A stretch of DNA of 42,331 nucleotides from Kofleriaceae bacterium (GCA_018058095.1 JAGPCO010000064.1:1-42331); one strand, 5' to 3'; positions 11,378 to 21,508 are shown, counted from the first letter of the stretch. The notes: generated by a model not told the origin, from the sequence alone. A program made the numbers and translations.

Positions 11378-12166
11378 GCCGCCCGCGGCCGTGCCGGCCG
11401 ACCTGGTGGTCGGCGTCTTCGCGGCCGCGGTCGCGACCTACCTGGCCCTCATGCTCTTGACCCGGCAGGTCCTGGTCGCCATGCCCGTCGGGCTGGTCGC
11501 CGTGCCGGTCGTGCTGCTGCGCTGGCTGCACGCGCCGGCCCCGGCGCCGTGGGGCCAGCTGGCGCCGGCGCTGGCGCTGCGCCGACCGCCGGCCCGCCTG
11601 GTGCTGGCCGCGCTCGTGCTGGGGGCGACGTTCTGGCTGGCCAACCTGCGCCTGGTCGGCCCGCTCATCGACGCCCTGGGTGGACGCGACGCCGGCAGCG
11701 AGCTGGTGGTGTTGTGGTCGCCGCGGCCGTGGTGGCTGCTGGCGGTCGAGGTCGTGGTGGTGCCGGCGCTGGCCGAGGAGCTGGTGTGTCGCGGGTTGCT
11801 CGCCCACGGCCTGGTCGCGCGGCTGGGCCGGGCCGGGGCGGTCGGCGTGTCGGCCCTGCTGTTCGCCCTCCTGCACCTGGCGCTCGCGCGGGGCCTCGCC
11901 ACGGTCGGGCTCGGCCTCGTGCTCGGGCTGATGGTGGTGGTCGGGCGCAGCGTGTGGCCGGCGGTGCTGCTGCACGCCGTCAACAACGCGGTCGCGCTGG
12001 CGGTCGGCACCGGCCGCTGGCCAGCCCTGGCCGGATGGATCGACGCTCACCCCGACCTGGCCCTGGCCGCCTCGTTGGGCGGGATCGCCCTCGGCGGCGC
12101 CTTGCTGGGAAGCGTATCCGCGCCAACAACGCGACCGCCTCGTGCAAGCTCTGCTACGGTTTGCCG

Positions 12167-12170
<4 letters not shown>
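11367..12170 (+). CDS. CPBP-family intramembrane metalloprotease
   Basis: 267 residues with about eight hydrophobic segments. All three CPBP/Abi (Rce1-like) motifs are present: EExxxR (E137, E138, R142 in AEELVCRGLL), FxxxH (FALLH, H170) and HxxxN (H203-AVN-N207). These form the glutamate-base active site of intramembrane endopeptidases. Family members process prenylated proteins or peptides, or act as immunity proteins; the substrate here is unknown. GTG 11367 is the earliest plausible start; a GTG at 11391 would still keep the first helix. The stop overlaps the GTG start of the Crp-like gene by four bases (GTGA), so the two are translationally coupled. That link suggests a protease and regulator working in one response. 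Confidence 0.9.
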
Positions 12171-12856
<686 letters not shown>

Positions 12857-12931
12857 TCGCGCGGGCCCGACGGCGGCCTCGACGTCGTCGACCATCGTGA
12901 GCGGGGCCGACACGCCCACCCTACGACCACG

Positions 12932-12949
12932 TCGATAGGTGCTTATCGA
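12932..12949. terminator. Small inverted repeat between convergent genes
   Basis: TCGATA (12932-12937) and TATCGA (12944-12949) flank a 6-base loop between the ends of the Crp-like and exbD genes. The stem is short and no T-run follows, so a terminator role is tentative. The rest of 12857-12987 shows nothing recognisable. Confidence 0.3.
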
Positions 12950-12987
12950 AGCGGCCCGGGGCCGGCCTCGCGCGTCGCGGAGCGCCG

Positions 12988-13535
<548 letters not shown>

Positions 13536-13539
<4 letters not shown>

Positions 13540-14336
13540 CCGCCCGTGATCTCCAGGAAGGCGACGTCGTGGAACAGCGCCATCGTCTCGGGGTCGTAGT
13601 TGGCGCGGGTCGGATCGAACAGCTTGAGCACCTTGTTGATGGGCTCGGGCTGCTTCTTGAACTCCTCATCCTCGGTCGGCAGCAGGCAGCCTTCGGACTT
13701 GGCGCCGAAGGCCGGCAGCTTGCACCGCATGGTGCTCATCACCGCGATGATGGTGCTGTACGGGATGGCGTAGTCGACGTTGAGGAACGCCTGGAAGGTC
13801 TTGATGCTGCGCGGCTTGCCCAGGTACCGGCGGGTCGCGATCTCGATCAGGGCCTTGTTGAGCTTCTCGTAGTTGAACGCCGGCGCCGGCGGGTCCTTGC
13901 TGGCGACGCACTTGCCGGCGCTGCAGGCCCCGCTCTGGCACATGTAGTCGCCGTCGCACGGGGAGTCGTTGCCGCCCGACAGCTCGATGACCGCCTTGGG
14001 CGCCGCCAGCGTGCCCTCCATGCCCGACAGCGACCACAGCACGATGGCGTCGCGCTTGACCGAGATGACCAGCTGCAGCGGGATGTCGTCCGGGTTGGTC
14101 GGCGGTGGCGGGGTGGTCGAGTTCGCCGGCGGGCCGCGGTCGGGCAGGACCGTGTTGATCTGCCCGAGCATGAGGTTGGTGCTGACGGACATCAGCAGGA
14201 ACAGCATGAGGTTGGTGACGATGTCGAGGTAGGGGACGAGGTTGATCTCCCCGGCCTCCATCTCCTCTTCCTCGAGCACGTCCTCCCTCCGCTTGACGGA
14301 GGACCGAACCTTGCTGTGTACGCGGTGCGCGTCCAT
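13536..14336 (-). CDS. exbD: ExbD/TolR-family protein with a Cys-rich periplasmic insert
   Basis: 266 residues, longer than typical ExbD (about 140). One transmembrane helix at about 33-55 (INLVPYLDIVTNLMLFLLMS) carries the essential Asp at D38. After a Pro/Thr-rich hinge comes the periplasmic domain, interrupted by an insert with four cysteines, C127, C133, C138 and C143 (SPCDGDYMCQSGACSAGKC). The spacing suggests a small disulfide knot of the kind seen in myxobacterial exported proteins. Further Cys pairs occur near CKLPAFGAKSEGC. Start ATG 14336 lies 14 bp after the exbB stop. Confidence 0.92.
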
Positions 14337-14350
14337 GAGCGAACCTGGGC

Positions 14351-15034
14351 CTAGCCGCCCACGTTCTCGTCAGCGTCGACCGGGGCGCCGCCAGCCTTGG
14401 CCGGGGCTCCACCACCGGCCGCGCCTTCGCCGACCAGGTTCTCGAACCGGAGGGTGAAGGACTCGAGATCGGCCACCACCTTCTTCATCGCCGTCGACAG
14501 CAGCAGGTGGGCGATCATGCAGATGAGGGCGATGGCCAGACCGAACGCCGTGTTGTACATGGCCTCGGCGATACCCTCGGACAGCTTGGTCGCGCGCTCG
14601 GTCGCGTCCTCGCCGAGGGCGGCGAAGGTGGCGATGAGGCCGGTGATGGTGCCGAGGAGGCCGGTCAGCGTGGTGATGTTGGCGAGCGACCAGAGCGAGC
14701 CGATGCGGGTCTTGACCTCCGGCATCGTGTCGGTCATCGCCTCTTCCATCGCCTGGGCCACGGCGGCCTCACCACGGTGAATGCGGTTGAGGCCGGCCTT
14801 GGCAACGCGGGCGACCGGCGCCTGGGTCGCGTCGCACAGCTTCTTGGCGCGGTCGACGTTGTTGGCGGCGAGCAGGCGCTTGATCTGCTCGAGGAACGCC
14901 TTGGCATTGAGATGGCCACGCCCCAGGAAGTAGATCGACCGTTCGACGATGATCGCGATCACCACCGCAAGGAAGAAGGTGTTCACGATGAAGAACGGCC
15001 CACCCTTGCTGAACGCTTCGCTGAGAAAGCCCAT
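14351..15034 (-). CDS. exbB: ExbB/TolQ/MotA-family proton channel protein
   Basis: 227 residues with three transmembrane helices: about 13-36 (FFIVNTFFLAVVIAIIVERSIY), 118-142 (SLANITTLTGLLGTITGLIA) and 155-180 (YNTAFGLAIALICMIAHLLL). This is the MotA/TolQ/ExbB proton-channel architecture with the conserved LLGTITG stretch. A Gly/Ala-rich tail follows. It heads a three-gene operon with two exbD genes. Myxococcus AglR-AglQ-AglS, the gliding motor, has the same one-plus-two make-up, as do some Tol/Exb systems; which applies here is not decided by sequence. A good promoter lies upstream and an AAAGG ribosome-binding site sits about 8 bases before the ATG. Confidence 0.95.
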   Translation of the reverse strand: MGFLSEAFSKGGPFFIVNTFFLAVVIAIIVERSIYFLGRGHLNAKAFLEQIKRLLAANNVDRAKKLCDATQAPVARVAKAGLNRIHRGEAAVAQAMEEAMTDTMPEVKTRIGSLWSLANITTLTGLLGTITGLIATFAALGEDATERATKLSEGIAEAMYNTAFGLAIALICMIAHLLLSTAMKKVVADLESFTLRFENLVGEGAAGGGAPAKAGGAPVDADENVGG

Positions 15035-15079
15035 GTTCGATGCCTTTGGGGGCGGCCCCCCTCGCTAAGTTCGAGTGCT

Positions 15080-15109
15080 GTTGTATCCGCCCGCGCGCCC
15101 GGGCGTCAA
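15080..15109 (-). promoter_or_regulatory. Predicted sigma70 promoter of the exbB-exbD-exbD operon
   Basis: On the minus strand: TTGACG (15104-15109), an 18-bp spacer, then TACAAC (15080-15085). The exbB ATG is about 45 bases downstream. The -35 box matches the consensus at five of six positions, the clearest promoter in the window. Confidence 0.6.
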
Positions 15110-15191
15110 GGTAACGGCCAGAAATTTCCGGTGCGCGATCGAGACCTTGCGGTCGATCCCGCGCGGGGCACCCGGCGCCCACCAGGCAACG

Positions 15192-17894
15192 TCAGCGCGG
15201 GCAGCGCATCACCACGGCCCAGCCCTCGTGCAGGTAGGCCTGGCGCAGGGTGCCTCGATCGCCGCAGGTGGACGGCCCGGTCAGCAGGCACAGGGTGCGG
15301 CGCCCGGCGGCGGTGGACAGCGCCGAGCGGGCGCCGGCCGCCACCTCACCCAGCGGCTCGCCATCGACGTAGACCCGGACCGGATCGGGGCAGCCGCGGT
15401 TGTCGACCACCATGGCCACCCGGCGCGGCGGGGCCGGCGCCTTCTTGCTCGGCCGGGTCGGGGCCCGGGCCGGCGGGGCGACGGTGGCGTACCGGCGCGG
15501 GTCGGCGATGGCGGCGTCGAGCAGGGCCGGCGAGCAGCGAGCGGCCGTCAGCTCGCGCACCACCCCGGTCTGCCACATCGCCCGCAGCTCGCGGGCGTCG
15601 GCCAGCGCCAGCCGGTAACGGGTCCGGGCCTGGGCCAGCGTGGCCCGGCGGTCGGGCAGGAGGCCGTCGGCCTCGCCCAGCTGGTCGTGCCGCTCGAGGA
15701 CGCGCGCCACCTGCTCGAGCTCGGCGCCGACGAGCAGAAACCGGCTCAGGGCGGCGCGCCCGTCAGCGAAGGGGCGCACGACCCGGGCCAGCGGGCACTG
15801 CCGGACCCGGGCCGCGCCGCGCACCTTGGTCGGGCCCTCGCCGAGCGCGCTCAGCACCGCCAGGGCGTGGCGCTGCACCTCGTCACGGGCCGCCAGCGCG
15901 CGCTGCTCCACCGCCGCGAACTGATCGAGGCCGCTGGCCAGGTCGCGCGCGTCGCCCAGCGGCAGGTCGAGCGGCAGGTCGATGGCCAGCCGTACGTCGG
16001 CGCCGACCTCGAGGGCCGACAGCGCGGCGCGGGTGGCGACCGCGGCCGGGTCGCCGGCCAGGGCCCGCTCGAACGCGACCCGGGCCGCGGCCCGCTCGTC
16101 GCTCATGACCAGGCGCACGCCGTCGAGGTAGCGCAGGCGCGGCTCGTCGGGCCAGGCCGCCAGCGCCGGGGCCAGCTGCACCGCCGCCGCGCTCGGGTCG
16201 CGCCGGGCCAGCTCGGCGGCGATCACCGCGACCCGGCTGGCCACCACGCGCGGCTGCAGCCCGACCGCGCGCCGCAGGTACCAGGCCGCCTCGCTGGCCC
16301 GGCCGAGCCGAAACGAGACGACGCCGAGGGCGTGGTAGGTCGGCCCGAGCAGGTCGGCGAAGCGCTGGGCCGCGCCGAGCACCCGCTTGCCGTCCTCGAG
16401 GCGGCCACGATCGACGTGGAGCCTGGCCAGCGCGTAGTAGCCGCGCGGATCGTCCGGCGCCAGCTTCATGGCCCGGCCGTACCAGGCCACGGCGGCGTCG
16501 GCGTCGCCGGCCCAGCGCGCGACGTCGCCGATACGCTTGGCCAGGCTGACGTCGACCGGGCGGGCCACGCTGGCCCGGGTCAGCGTCGCCAGGGCGCGGG
16601 CGTGGTCGCCCTGGGCGGCGTAGGCGGCGCCGAGATCGAGCAGCAGGGCGGTGTCGTCGGGGGCGAGCGCGATCAGCGCCTCGAGGTCGGTGATCAGCGT
16701 GGCGGTGTCGCCGCGGGCGGCGTGGATGAGCACGCGCAGGCGGCGCGCGCGCTGATCGTCGGGCCGGCGCGCCGCCACCTGGTCGAGCTGGCGCAGCGCG
16801 CTGGCGGCGTCGCCGGTGCGCCACAGCGCGTCGCCGAGGGCGAGGCGGGCGTCGAGATCGAACGGGCGGGCGATGACCAGGTCGCGCGCCAGCGCCTGGG
16901 CCTGCTCGGACTTGCCAGCGGCGGCGGCGGCGGCGGCGGCGGCGCGCAGCGCGGCCGGGTAGCCTGGCGCGAGCTCGAGCGCCTGGTTCCAGCGCCCGGC
17001 GGCGCGGCTGGTCGCGCGCGGGTCCTTGCGGTCGGCCAGGGCCAGGTCGCCCAGGAGGCGGTGGGCCGGCGCCAGGCCCGGATCGATGAACACCGCCCGC
17101 TCGAGCTGGTGGCGGGCGCTGGCGAGGTCGACCGGCTCGCCGACCCCGGTGGCCGCGGCCACCCCGCGCCCGAACAGGGTGAAGGCGTACAGGTCGCGGC
17201 TGGTCGACGCGCGCAGCACGGCCTCGGCCTCGGGGCTGGCCCGCCAGCCGGCGTGGCCGGCCAGCTCGAGGCCGAGCGCGCCGAGCAGCTGGTGCACCTC
17301 GGCGAACGGTCCGGTCCGCTCGGCCCGGGCGACCTCGGCGGCGCCGGCGTGGTCGACCCGCCACAAGGTGACGCCGACGCGGAGCTGCCAGCTCGGCCGC
17401 TCGACCCATCCGGTCACCACCCAGCGCGCGCGCGCCGCCAGCGCCGCCGCCGCCACCCCGGCGGCGCTCGACGGGTCGGTGCCGGCCCGGACCACCCACG
17501 GCCCGTACGCGGGGTCGAGCTGGTAGGCGCGCTCGAGCTTCTCGGCCAGCTCGAAAGGGGCGGCGGTGAGCAGGTAGTCGAGGGCAGCGATGGTGGTGCG
17601 GTTGGTGAAGGGCAACACCTCGAACCGGTCGGGCGGCTGCGCCGGCAGCTCGGGCACGGCGGCGCCGGGGCGGCCGGGCTGTGGCGCGAGCCGCGCCGAC
17701 GGTGCCGCGGTCGGCGCCGGCGCGCCGCCGGTCGGGCCTGGCGCGGGCGCGGTCGCCGTCGGCTGCGCTTGCGCCAACGACCCGAGCACGAGCACCAGCA
17801 CCAGCGCCAGCAGGAGCGCCGGGCGCCGCGCCGGGCCGGTGCCGCGCCGGGGCGGCGCGACCGGCGGCATCGGCATCGGCCCGGGCGTCAGCAT
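15192..17894 (-). CDS. Large secreted or periplasmic TPR-repeat protein
   Basis: 900 residues from ATG 17894 (MLTPGPMPMPP...). A Pro-rich, basic n-region and a hydrophobic stretch (about 23-44, ALLLALVLVLVLGSLAQAQ) form a signal peptide or anchor. After a Pro/Ala linker comes a domain of about 170 residues (FEVLPFTNRTTIAALDYLLTAAPFELAEKLE...). A long TPR array follows (about 260-600), with motifs such as AAVAWYGRAMKLAPDDPRGYYALARLH. The C-terminal part ends in a short beta-rich domain with Cys pairs (VDNRGCPDPVRVYVDGEPLGEV, LCLLTGPSTCGDRG). It is probably a periplasmic scaffold. The exact function is unknown. Its start is only 16 bp from the divergent penicillin-binding protein start. A GTG at 17921 would extend it across that gene's start and is less likely. 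Confidence 0.88.
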   Translation of the reverse strand: MLTPGPMPMPPVAPPRRGTGPARRPALLLALVLVLVLGSLAQAQPTATAPAPGPTGGAPAPTAAPSARLAPQPGRPGAAVPELPAQPPDRFEVLPFTNRTTIAALDYLLTAAPFELAEKLERAYQLDPAYGPWVVRAGTDPSSAAGVAAAALAARARWVVTGWVERPSWQLRVGVTLWRVDHAGAAEVARAERTGPFAEVHQLLGALGLELAGHAGWRASPEAEAVLRASTSRDLYAFTLFGRGVAAATGVGEPVDLASARHQLERAVFIDPGLAPAHRLLGDLALADRKDPRATSRAAGRWNQALELAPGYPAALRAAAAAAAAAGKSEQAQALARDLVIARPFDLDARLALGDALWRTGDAASALRQLDQVAARRPDDQRARRLRVLIHAARGDTATLITDLEALIALAPDDTALLLDLGAAYAAQGDHARALATLTRASVARPVDVSLAKRIGDVARWAGDADAAVAWYGRAMKLAPDDPRGYYALARLHVDRGRLEDGKRVLGAAQRFADLLGPTYHALGVVSFRLGRASEAAWYLRRAVGLQPRVVASRVAVIAAELARRDPSAAAVQLAPALAAWPDEPRLRYLDGVRLVMSDERAAARVAFERALAGDPAAVATRAALSALEVGADVRLAIDLPLDLPLGDARDLASGLDQFAAVEQRALAARDEVQRHALAVLSALGEGPTKVRGAARVRQCPLARVVRPFADGRAALSRFLLVGAELEQVARVLERHDQLGEADGLLPDRRATLAQARTRYRLALADARELRAMWQTGVVRELTAARCSPALLDAAIADPRRYATVAPPARAPTRPSKKAPAPPRRVAMVVDNRGCPDPVRVYVDGEPLGEVAAGARSALSTAAGRRTLCLLTGPSTCGDRGTLRQAYLHEGWAVVMRCPR

Positions 17895-17899
17895 ATAGT
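17894..17899 (+). promoter_or_regulatory. -10-like TATAGT in the 16-bp divergent gap
   Basis: TATAGT on the plus strand lies 11 bases before the ATG of the penicillin-binding protein (17911), a near-leaderless arrangement. No -35 match is seen. It is the only AT-rich patch between the two divergent genes, and promoter elements for both must overlap coding DNA. Confidence 0.35.
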
Positions 17900-17910
17900 G
17901 AGTGTACGCG

Positions 17911-20340
17911 ATGCTCGCCACCTCGGGTCCCGTCCGCCGCCCGCGCCGTCGCCGCCTGCGCCTGCTGTCGGCGTGGCGGCTGCTCGCCCTGCTGCTGGTG
18001 TACGGGGCCAGCCTGGCCGGCGCCGGCGGGTACTACGTCATCACCACGGTCATGAGCGACCTGCCAGACGACCTCGGCTCGCTGCTCGACTATCAGCCGT
18101 CGCGCAAGAGCACGGTGCTGTCGTCCGACGGCGAGGAGGTCGGCGCGTTCTCCATCGAGAACCGCAAGGTGTTCGCGCTCGACCGCCTGCCGGCCCACGT
18201 GGTGGCCGCCTTCCTGTCGGCCGAGGACCACCGGTTCTGGGAGCACGGCGGCTTCGACCTGGTCGGCATCGCCCGCGCCGCCATCGCCAACTTCCGGTCC
18301 GACGCGGTCAGCCAGGGCGGCTCGACCATCACCCAGCAGATCATCAAGCAGACCCTCCTGGCCGACGCCGAGAAGGTCGACACCAGCGGCATGACCGACG
18401 ACGAGGCGCGCGAGCTGCGGCTCATCCTCAAGTACCAGCGCAAGATGAAGGAGGTCATCCTCGCGGTGCGCATCGAGCGCGAGCTGACCAAGGCCGAGAT
18501 CCTGTCGATCTACCTCAACCACGTCTACCTCGGCCACGGCGCCTACGGCGTGGCCGCCGCCGCCGAGGCGTACTTCGGCAAGGACGTCGAGAGCCTGACC
18601 GTGGCCGAGGCGGCGCTGCTGGCCGGCCTGGTCGCGGCGCCCGGTCAGTACGCGCCGCACCTCGACTTCGGCGCGGCCCGGACCCGGCAGCGCTACGTGC
18701 TCGGGCGCATGCGGGCCGACAACTTCATCGGCGACGGCGAGCTGGCGACCGCGCTGGCCGAGCCGATCGCCATCGTCGACGCGGGCGAGCTCAACCACCT
18801 GGCCGCGCCGTACTTCGTCGAGTCGGTCCGGCAGCAGGCGACCCGGGTCCACGGCCAGACCAGCCTGTTCCGCGGCGGCCTGCGCTTCTACGCCACCGTC
18901 GACACCGGCATGCAGGCGGCGGCCGAGGCCGCGCTCCGGCGTGGCCTCGAGGCGGTCGATCGCCGGCTCGGCTTCCGCGGCCCGATCGGCCGGGTGCCCG
19001 AGGCCGAGCGAGCGGCGCTGCGGGCCGGCCCGCCCCACACCTTCCGCGCCGGCGCGGCGCCGCTCGACACCGCGAGCGAGCGGCTCGAGCCCGACGACAC
19101 CTACGTCGCCATGGTGGTGGAGGCCGGCCGCGGCGTCACCGTCGACCTCGGGCCCGAGGAGCTGGCGCTGAGCGCGGCCGACGTCGAGTGGATCGGCCGC
19201 TGGCAGACCGACGGCAAGAAGCTCGCGGTCGGTGACCTGCTGCCGGTGCGGTACCTCGCGCCGGCGACGGAGGGCGGCCCCGGCGGCGTGGCGCTGGCCC
19301 AGCCGCCCGAGCTGCAGGGCGCGCTGGTCGCCATGGATCTGTCGGGCCGGGTCGTGGCCATGGTCGGCGGCTACGACTGGTCGGCCTCGCAGTTCAACCG
19401 GGTGGTGCAGGCGCGCCGGCAGATCGGCTCGGCCATCAAGCCGTTCATCTACGGCGCGGCGCTGGCCAGCGGCCGGACCGAGGTCGACCGCCTGTACGAC
19501 GGGCCGGTCTACGTGCCGACCGCGAGCGGGACGTGGTCGCCGTCGAACTACGACGAGAAGTTCACCGGCTGGACCACGCTGCGCTCGGCCATCGCCCGCA
19601 GCCTCAACACCATCTCGGTCCAGCTGCTGGTCGACGTCGGCCTCGACCGCGTGCTCGAGGTGATGCGCGGCTTCGGCATCACCTCGCCCATCCCGCGCCA
19701 CGTGTCGATCAGCCTGGGCACCCCCGACCTGACCCTGCTCGAGGTCACCGCCGGGTACGCCGGCATCGCCGCCGGGGGGCGCCAGGTCACGCCCCGGCTG
19801 TGGGACCTGGTCACCACCACCAGCGGCGACACCGTCGAGGATCTGCGCGGGCGCGGGCCCGGCCCGCAGGTGCTGGCGCCCGACGTGGCGTACGTGCTGA
19901 CCGACATGATGCGCGGGGTGGTGACCGAGGGCACCGCCAAGGCGGCGCAAGCCCTCGGCCGCCCGGCCGCCGGCAAGACCGGGACCTCGGCCAACTTCAA
20001 GGACGTGTGGTTCGTCGGCTTCACTGCCGACCTGGTGTGCGGCGTCTGGATCGGCCGCGACAACTCGCTGCCCATCGGCGACAAGATCACCGGCGGCGGG
20101 GCGGCGGTGCCGATCTGGCTGGAGTTCATGCAGCGGGCCCACCCGGCCACCCCGGTGCGTGACTTCCCGGTCCCGCCCGGGGTGACGTTCGCGCGCTCGG
20201 ATCGCTGGAGCGGCGACCCGGCCGGGCCGGGCGCCGACGCGGTGTGGGTGCCGTTCGCGCGCGGCACCATGCCGGCCGGCTACGCGCCGCGGGCGGCGCC
20301 GTCGTTCGACGCGCTGGTCCCGGCGCCGCCGGCGCCGTGA
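17911..20340 (+). CDS. Class A (PBP1A-type) penicillin-binding protein
   Basis: 809 residues: basic N-terminus, one transmembrane helix (about 20-45), a GT51 glycosyltransferase domain and a transpeptidase domain. The glycosyltransferase shows EDHRFWEHGG with catalytic E105, QGGSTITQQ (135-143), and RIERELTKAEILSIYLNHVYLG. Transpeptidase motifs are S507-A-I-K510, S564-L-N and K689-T-G-T. It polymerises and crosslinks peptidoglycan at the inner membrane. An insertion of about 20 residues (DAEKVDTSGMTDDEARELR) lies between QQIIKQTLL and the next glycosyltransferase motif. ATG 17911 was preferred to GTG 17902. It is divergent from the TPR gene. Confidence 0.95.
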   Translation: MLATSGPVRRPRRRRLRLLSAWRLLALLLVYGASLAGAGGYYVITTVMSDLPDDLGSLLDYQPSRKSTVLSSDGEEVGAFSIENRKVFALDRLPAHVVAAFLSAEDHRFWEHGGFDLVGIARAAIANFRSDAVSQGGSTITQQIIKQTLLADAEKVDTSGMTDDEARELRLILKYQRKMKEVILAVRIERELTKAEILSIYLNHVYLGHGAYGVAAAAEAYFGKDVESLTVAEAALLAGLVAAPGQYAPHLDFGAARTRQRYVLGRMRADNFIGDGELATALAEPIAIVDAGELNHLAAPYFVESVRQQATRVHGQTSLFRGGLRFYATVDTGMQAAAEAALRRGLEAVDRRLGFRGPIGRVPEAERAALRAGPPHTFRAGAAPLDTASERLEPDDTYVAMVVEAGRGVTVDLGPEELALSAADVEWIGRWQTDGKKLAVGDLLPVRYLAPATEGGPGGVALAQPPELQGALVAMDLSGRVVAMVGGYDWSASQFNRVVQARRQIGSAIKPFIYGAALASGRTEVDRLYDGPVYVPTASGTWSPSNYDEKFTGWTTLRSAIARSLNTISVQLLVDVGLDRVLEVMRGFGITSPIPRHVSISLGTPDLTLLEVTAGYAGIAAGGRQVTPRLWDLVTTTSGDTVEDLRGRGPGPQVLAPDVAYVLTDMMRGVVTEGTAKAAQALGRPAAGKTGTSANFKDVWFVGFTADLVCGVWIGRDNSLPIGDKITGGGAAVPIWLEFMQRAHPATPVRDFPVPPGVTFARSDRWSGDPAGPGADAVWVPFARGTMPAGYAPRAAPSFDALVPAPPAP

Positions 20341-20440
20341 GCGCGCCGCACCCGGTGAACGATCTTCCGCCTGGCCGCGCCGGCGCGTGTGAGCGTGACC
20401 ACGGCAGCGTCGGCGACGCCATGCTAGCGTGGTCGAGCCC

Positions 20441-20947
20441 ATGACCTCGACGCGTGTGCTCCTCGCGACCTCCTCCCTGGTGCTGGCCGCCGCCTGCGGT
20501 GACGACGGCGGCAGCGCCGACGCCGATCCATCCGCGCCCGACGCCCGCGTCTCGGCCAAGTGCCTCGAGGCGCGCGATCACTCGGACCTCGACTGGATCC
20601 ACACCGAGATCATCGTGCCGGGGTGCGCGTCGTTCCAGTCGTGCCACATGGGCACGGCGCTCGAGGCCGGCGGCCTCAACCTCGAGACCAAGGCCAACGT
20701 GCTCACCCTGGTCGGCCGGCCGTCGCCGCTCTTCCCGCAGTTCCAGGACATCGTGCCGTTCTCGCCGTCGACCAGCTACCTGATGATCCTGCTCGGCAAG
20801 TACACCGGTCCGCTCGATCCCGACGTCGGCACCATGCCGTACGCCAGCCCGCTGCTGTGCGACCAGAAGCGCGACGCCATCGATCGGTGGATCCTGGCCG
20901 GCGCGACCGACGGCGCCCCGGCGGTCGACGCCGCGCTGGCGCAGTAG
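20441..20947 (+). CDS. Cytochrome-c-like lipoprotein with CX5CH instead of CXXCH
   Basis: 168 residues from ATG 20441. The signal peptide ends in LVLAAAC with lipid-anchored Cys19, followed by an acidic GDDGGSADAD spacer. The mature domain has GCASFQSCHMG, GGLNLETKANVLTLVGRPS, STSYLMILLGKYTG, MPYASPLL and IDRWILAGA. This layout resembles planctomycete-type cytochrome-c-like domains common in myxobacterial lipoproteins. Here the first Cys is five residues from the CH instead of two, so covalent heme is unlikely and a disulfide is possible. Not recognised beyond that. Confidence 0.82.
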   Translation: MTSTRVLLATSSLVLAAACGDDGGSADADPSAPDARVSAKCLEARDHSDLDWIHTEIIVPGCASFQSCHMGTALEAGGLNLETKANVLTLVGRPSPLFPQFQDIVPFSPSTSYLMILLGKYTGPLDPDVGTMPYASPLLCDQKRDAIDRWILAGATDGAPAVDAALAQ

Positions 20948-20996
20948 CAGCGTGCCGAAGACCGCGTGCTGGCGGCCTTGGCCGCCGGGGGCGCGC

Positions 20997-21160
20997 TCAT
21001 CGTCGACGGGTCCTTGGAGCGCGTGGTGGGCGTCGCTCGAGCAGCTCGGCCGGGTCGATCGGCCCGCCGGCGCGCAGCCAGCCCTCGCGGGCAAGCCAGG
21101 TGCCGGGAGCACCCAAGGGGGAGTCGCCTGACGGCGGCGTACCATCGATGGCGGAATGGC
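20997..21160 (-). pseudogene. Decayed C-terminal fragment of the gene family at the right edge
   Basis: On the minus strand this stretch reads ...AIDGTPPSGDSPLGAPG-TWLAREGWLRAGGPIDPAELL-ERRPPRAPR-stop. The partial gene at 42138-42331 ends ...VIDGSPPPAGSPLSAPK-TWLAREGWLRAGGPIDPAELL-DRRPPRPPR-stop. The two are clearly homologous, sharing a 21-residue identical core (written without its flanks above). Upstream of the IDG residues the similarity stops, so only the tail of a gene remains here. The family is not recognised. Confidence 0.6.
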
Positions 21161-21486
21161 GACGAGGGGTGCAGACGCCGGCGGGGGGTGTGCGGCGTGG
21201 ACCGGCCCGGGCGTTGGCTGAAGCCTCCTGCTGTGGACAGGCGCAGGGCGTGGCGCGGGTGGTGAAGGGCGTGGAGAGGGGCGGCGCCTGCCCACAGCAG
21301 TCCGCCCGGGCCTGGACACGCGGCCCCTGATTGGGGTGATTCCACCCTGGCCCCGATCTTCGACGCCAGCCCCCGGGGAGACCGCTGTGGGCAGGCGCCG
21401 TCCGCGCTGGCGTGCCAGATGCCTGGCTTCGCCGGGCGCCTGTCCACAGCGCGAGGCCGAAGGCCGACCCCGGGGGCGATCCTGAC

Positions 21487-21504
21487 ACCCGGCTTCGCCG
21501 GGTG
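21487..21504. terminator. GC-rich hairpin downstream of the (Ser-Asn) membrane protein gene
   Basis: ACCCGGC-TTC-GCCGGGT forms a perfect 7-bp stem directly after the stop codon at 21509. It has no T-run. A close relative (CACCCGAC-TTC-GTCGGGTG) occurs at 42292-42312, so this may be a dispersed hairpin repeat rather than a dedicated terminator. Confidence 0.45.
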
Positions 21505-21508
21505 GCGT

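Larger units (their letters stand above)
20948..21508. repeat. Gene-free repeat island with nested inverted repeats
   Basis: About 560 bp without a convincing gene. It holds a decayed gene tail (20997-21160), then four copies of a CTGTGG(A/G)CAGGCGC motif in alternating orientation. The outer pair, 21230-21244 and 21436-21450, is a perfect 15-bp inverted repeat. The inner pair, 21283-21298 and 21384-21399, is a perfect 16-bp inverted repeat. At its end lies a hairpin at 21487-21504. Open frames crossing it are low-complexity and do not resemble proteins. Confidence 0.7.

Noticed and set aside
15883-20559. Open frame of 1558 codons on the minus strand antisense to the penicillin-binding protein and TPR genes
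   Set aside because: Arg/Ala/Gly-rich low-complexity translation with no domain; the frames on the real genes carry all catalytic motifs. Long antisense frames are expected in very GC-rich DNA.
21230-21450. Chromosomal replication origin
   Set aside because: DnaA-box resemblance is partial, no AT-rich unwinding region and no dnaA or dnaN nearby; kept only as an open question.
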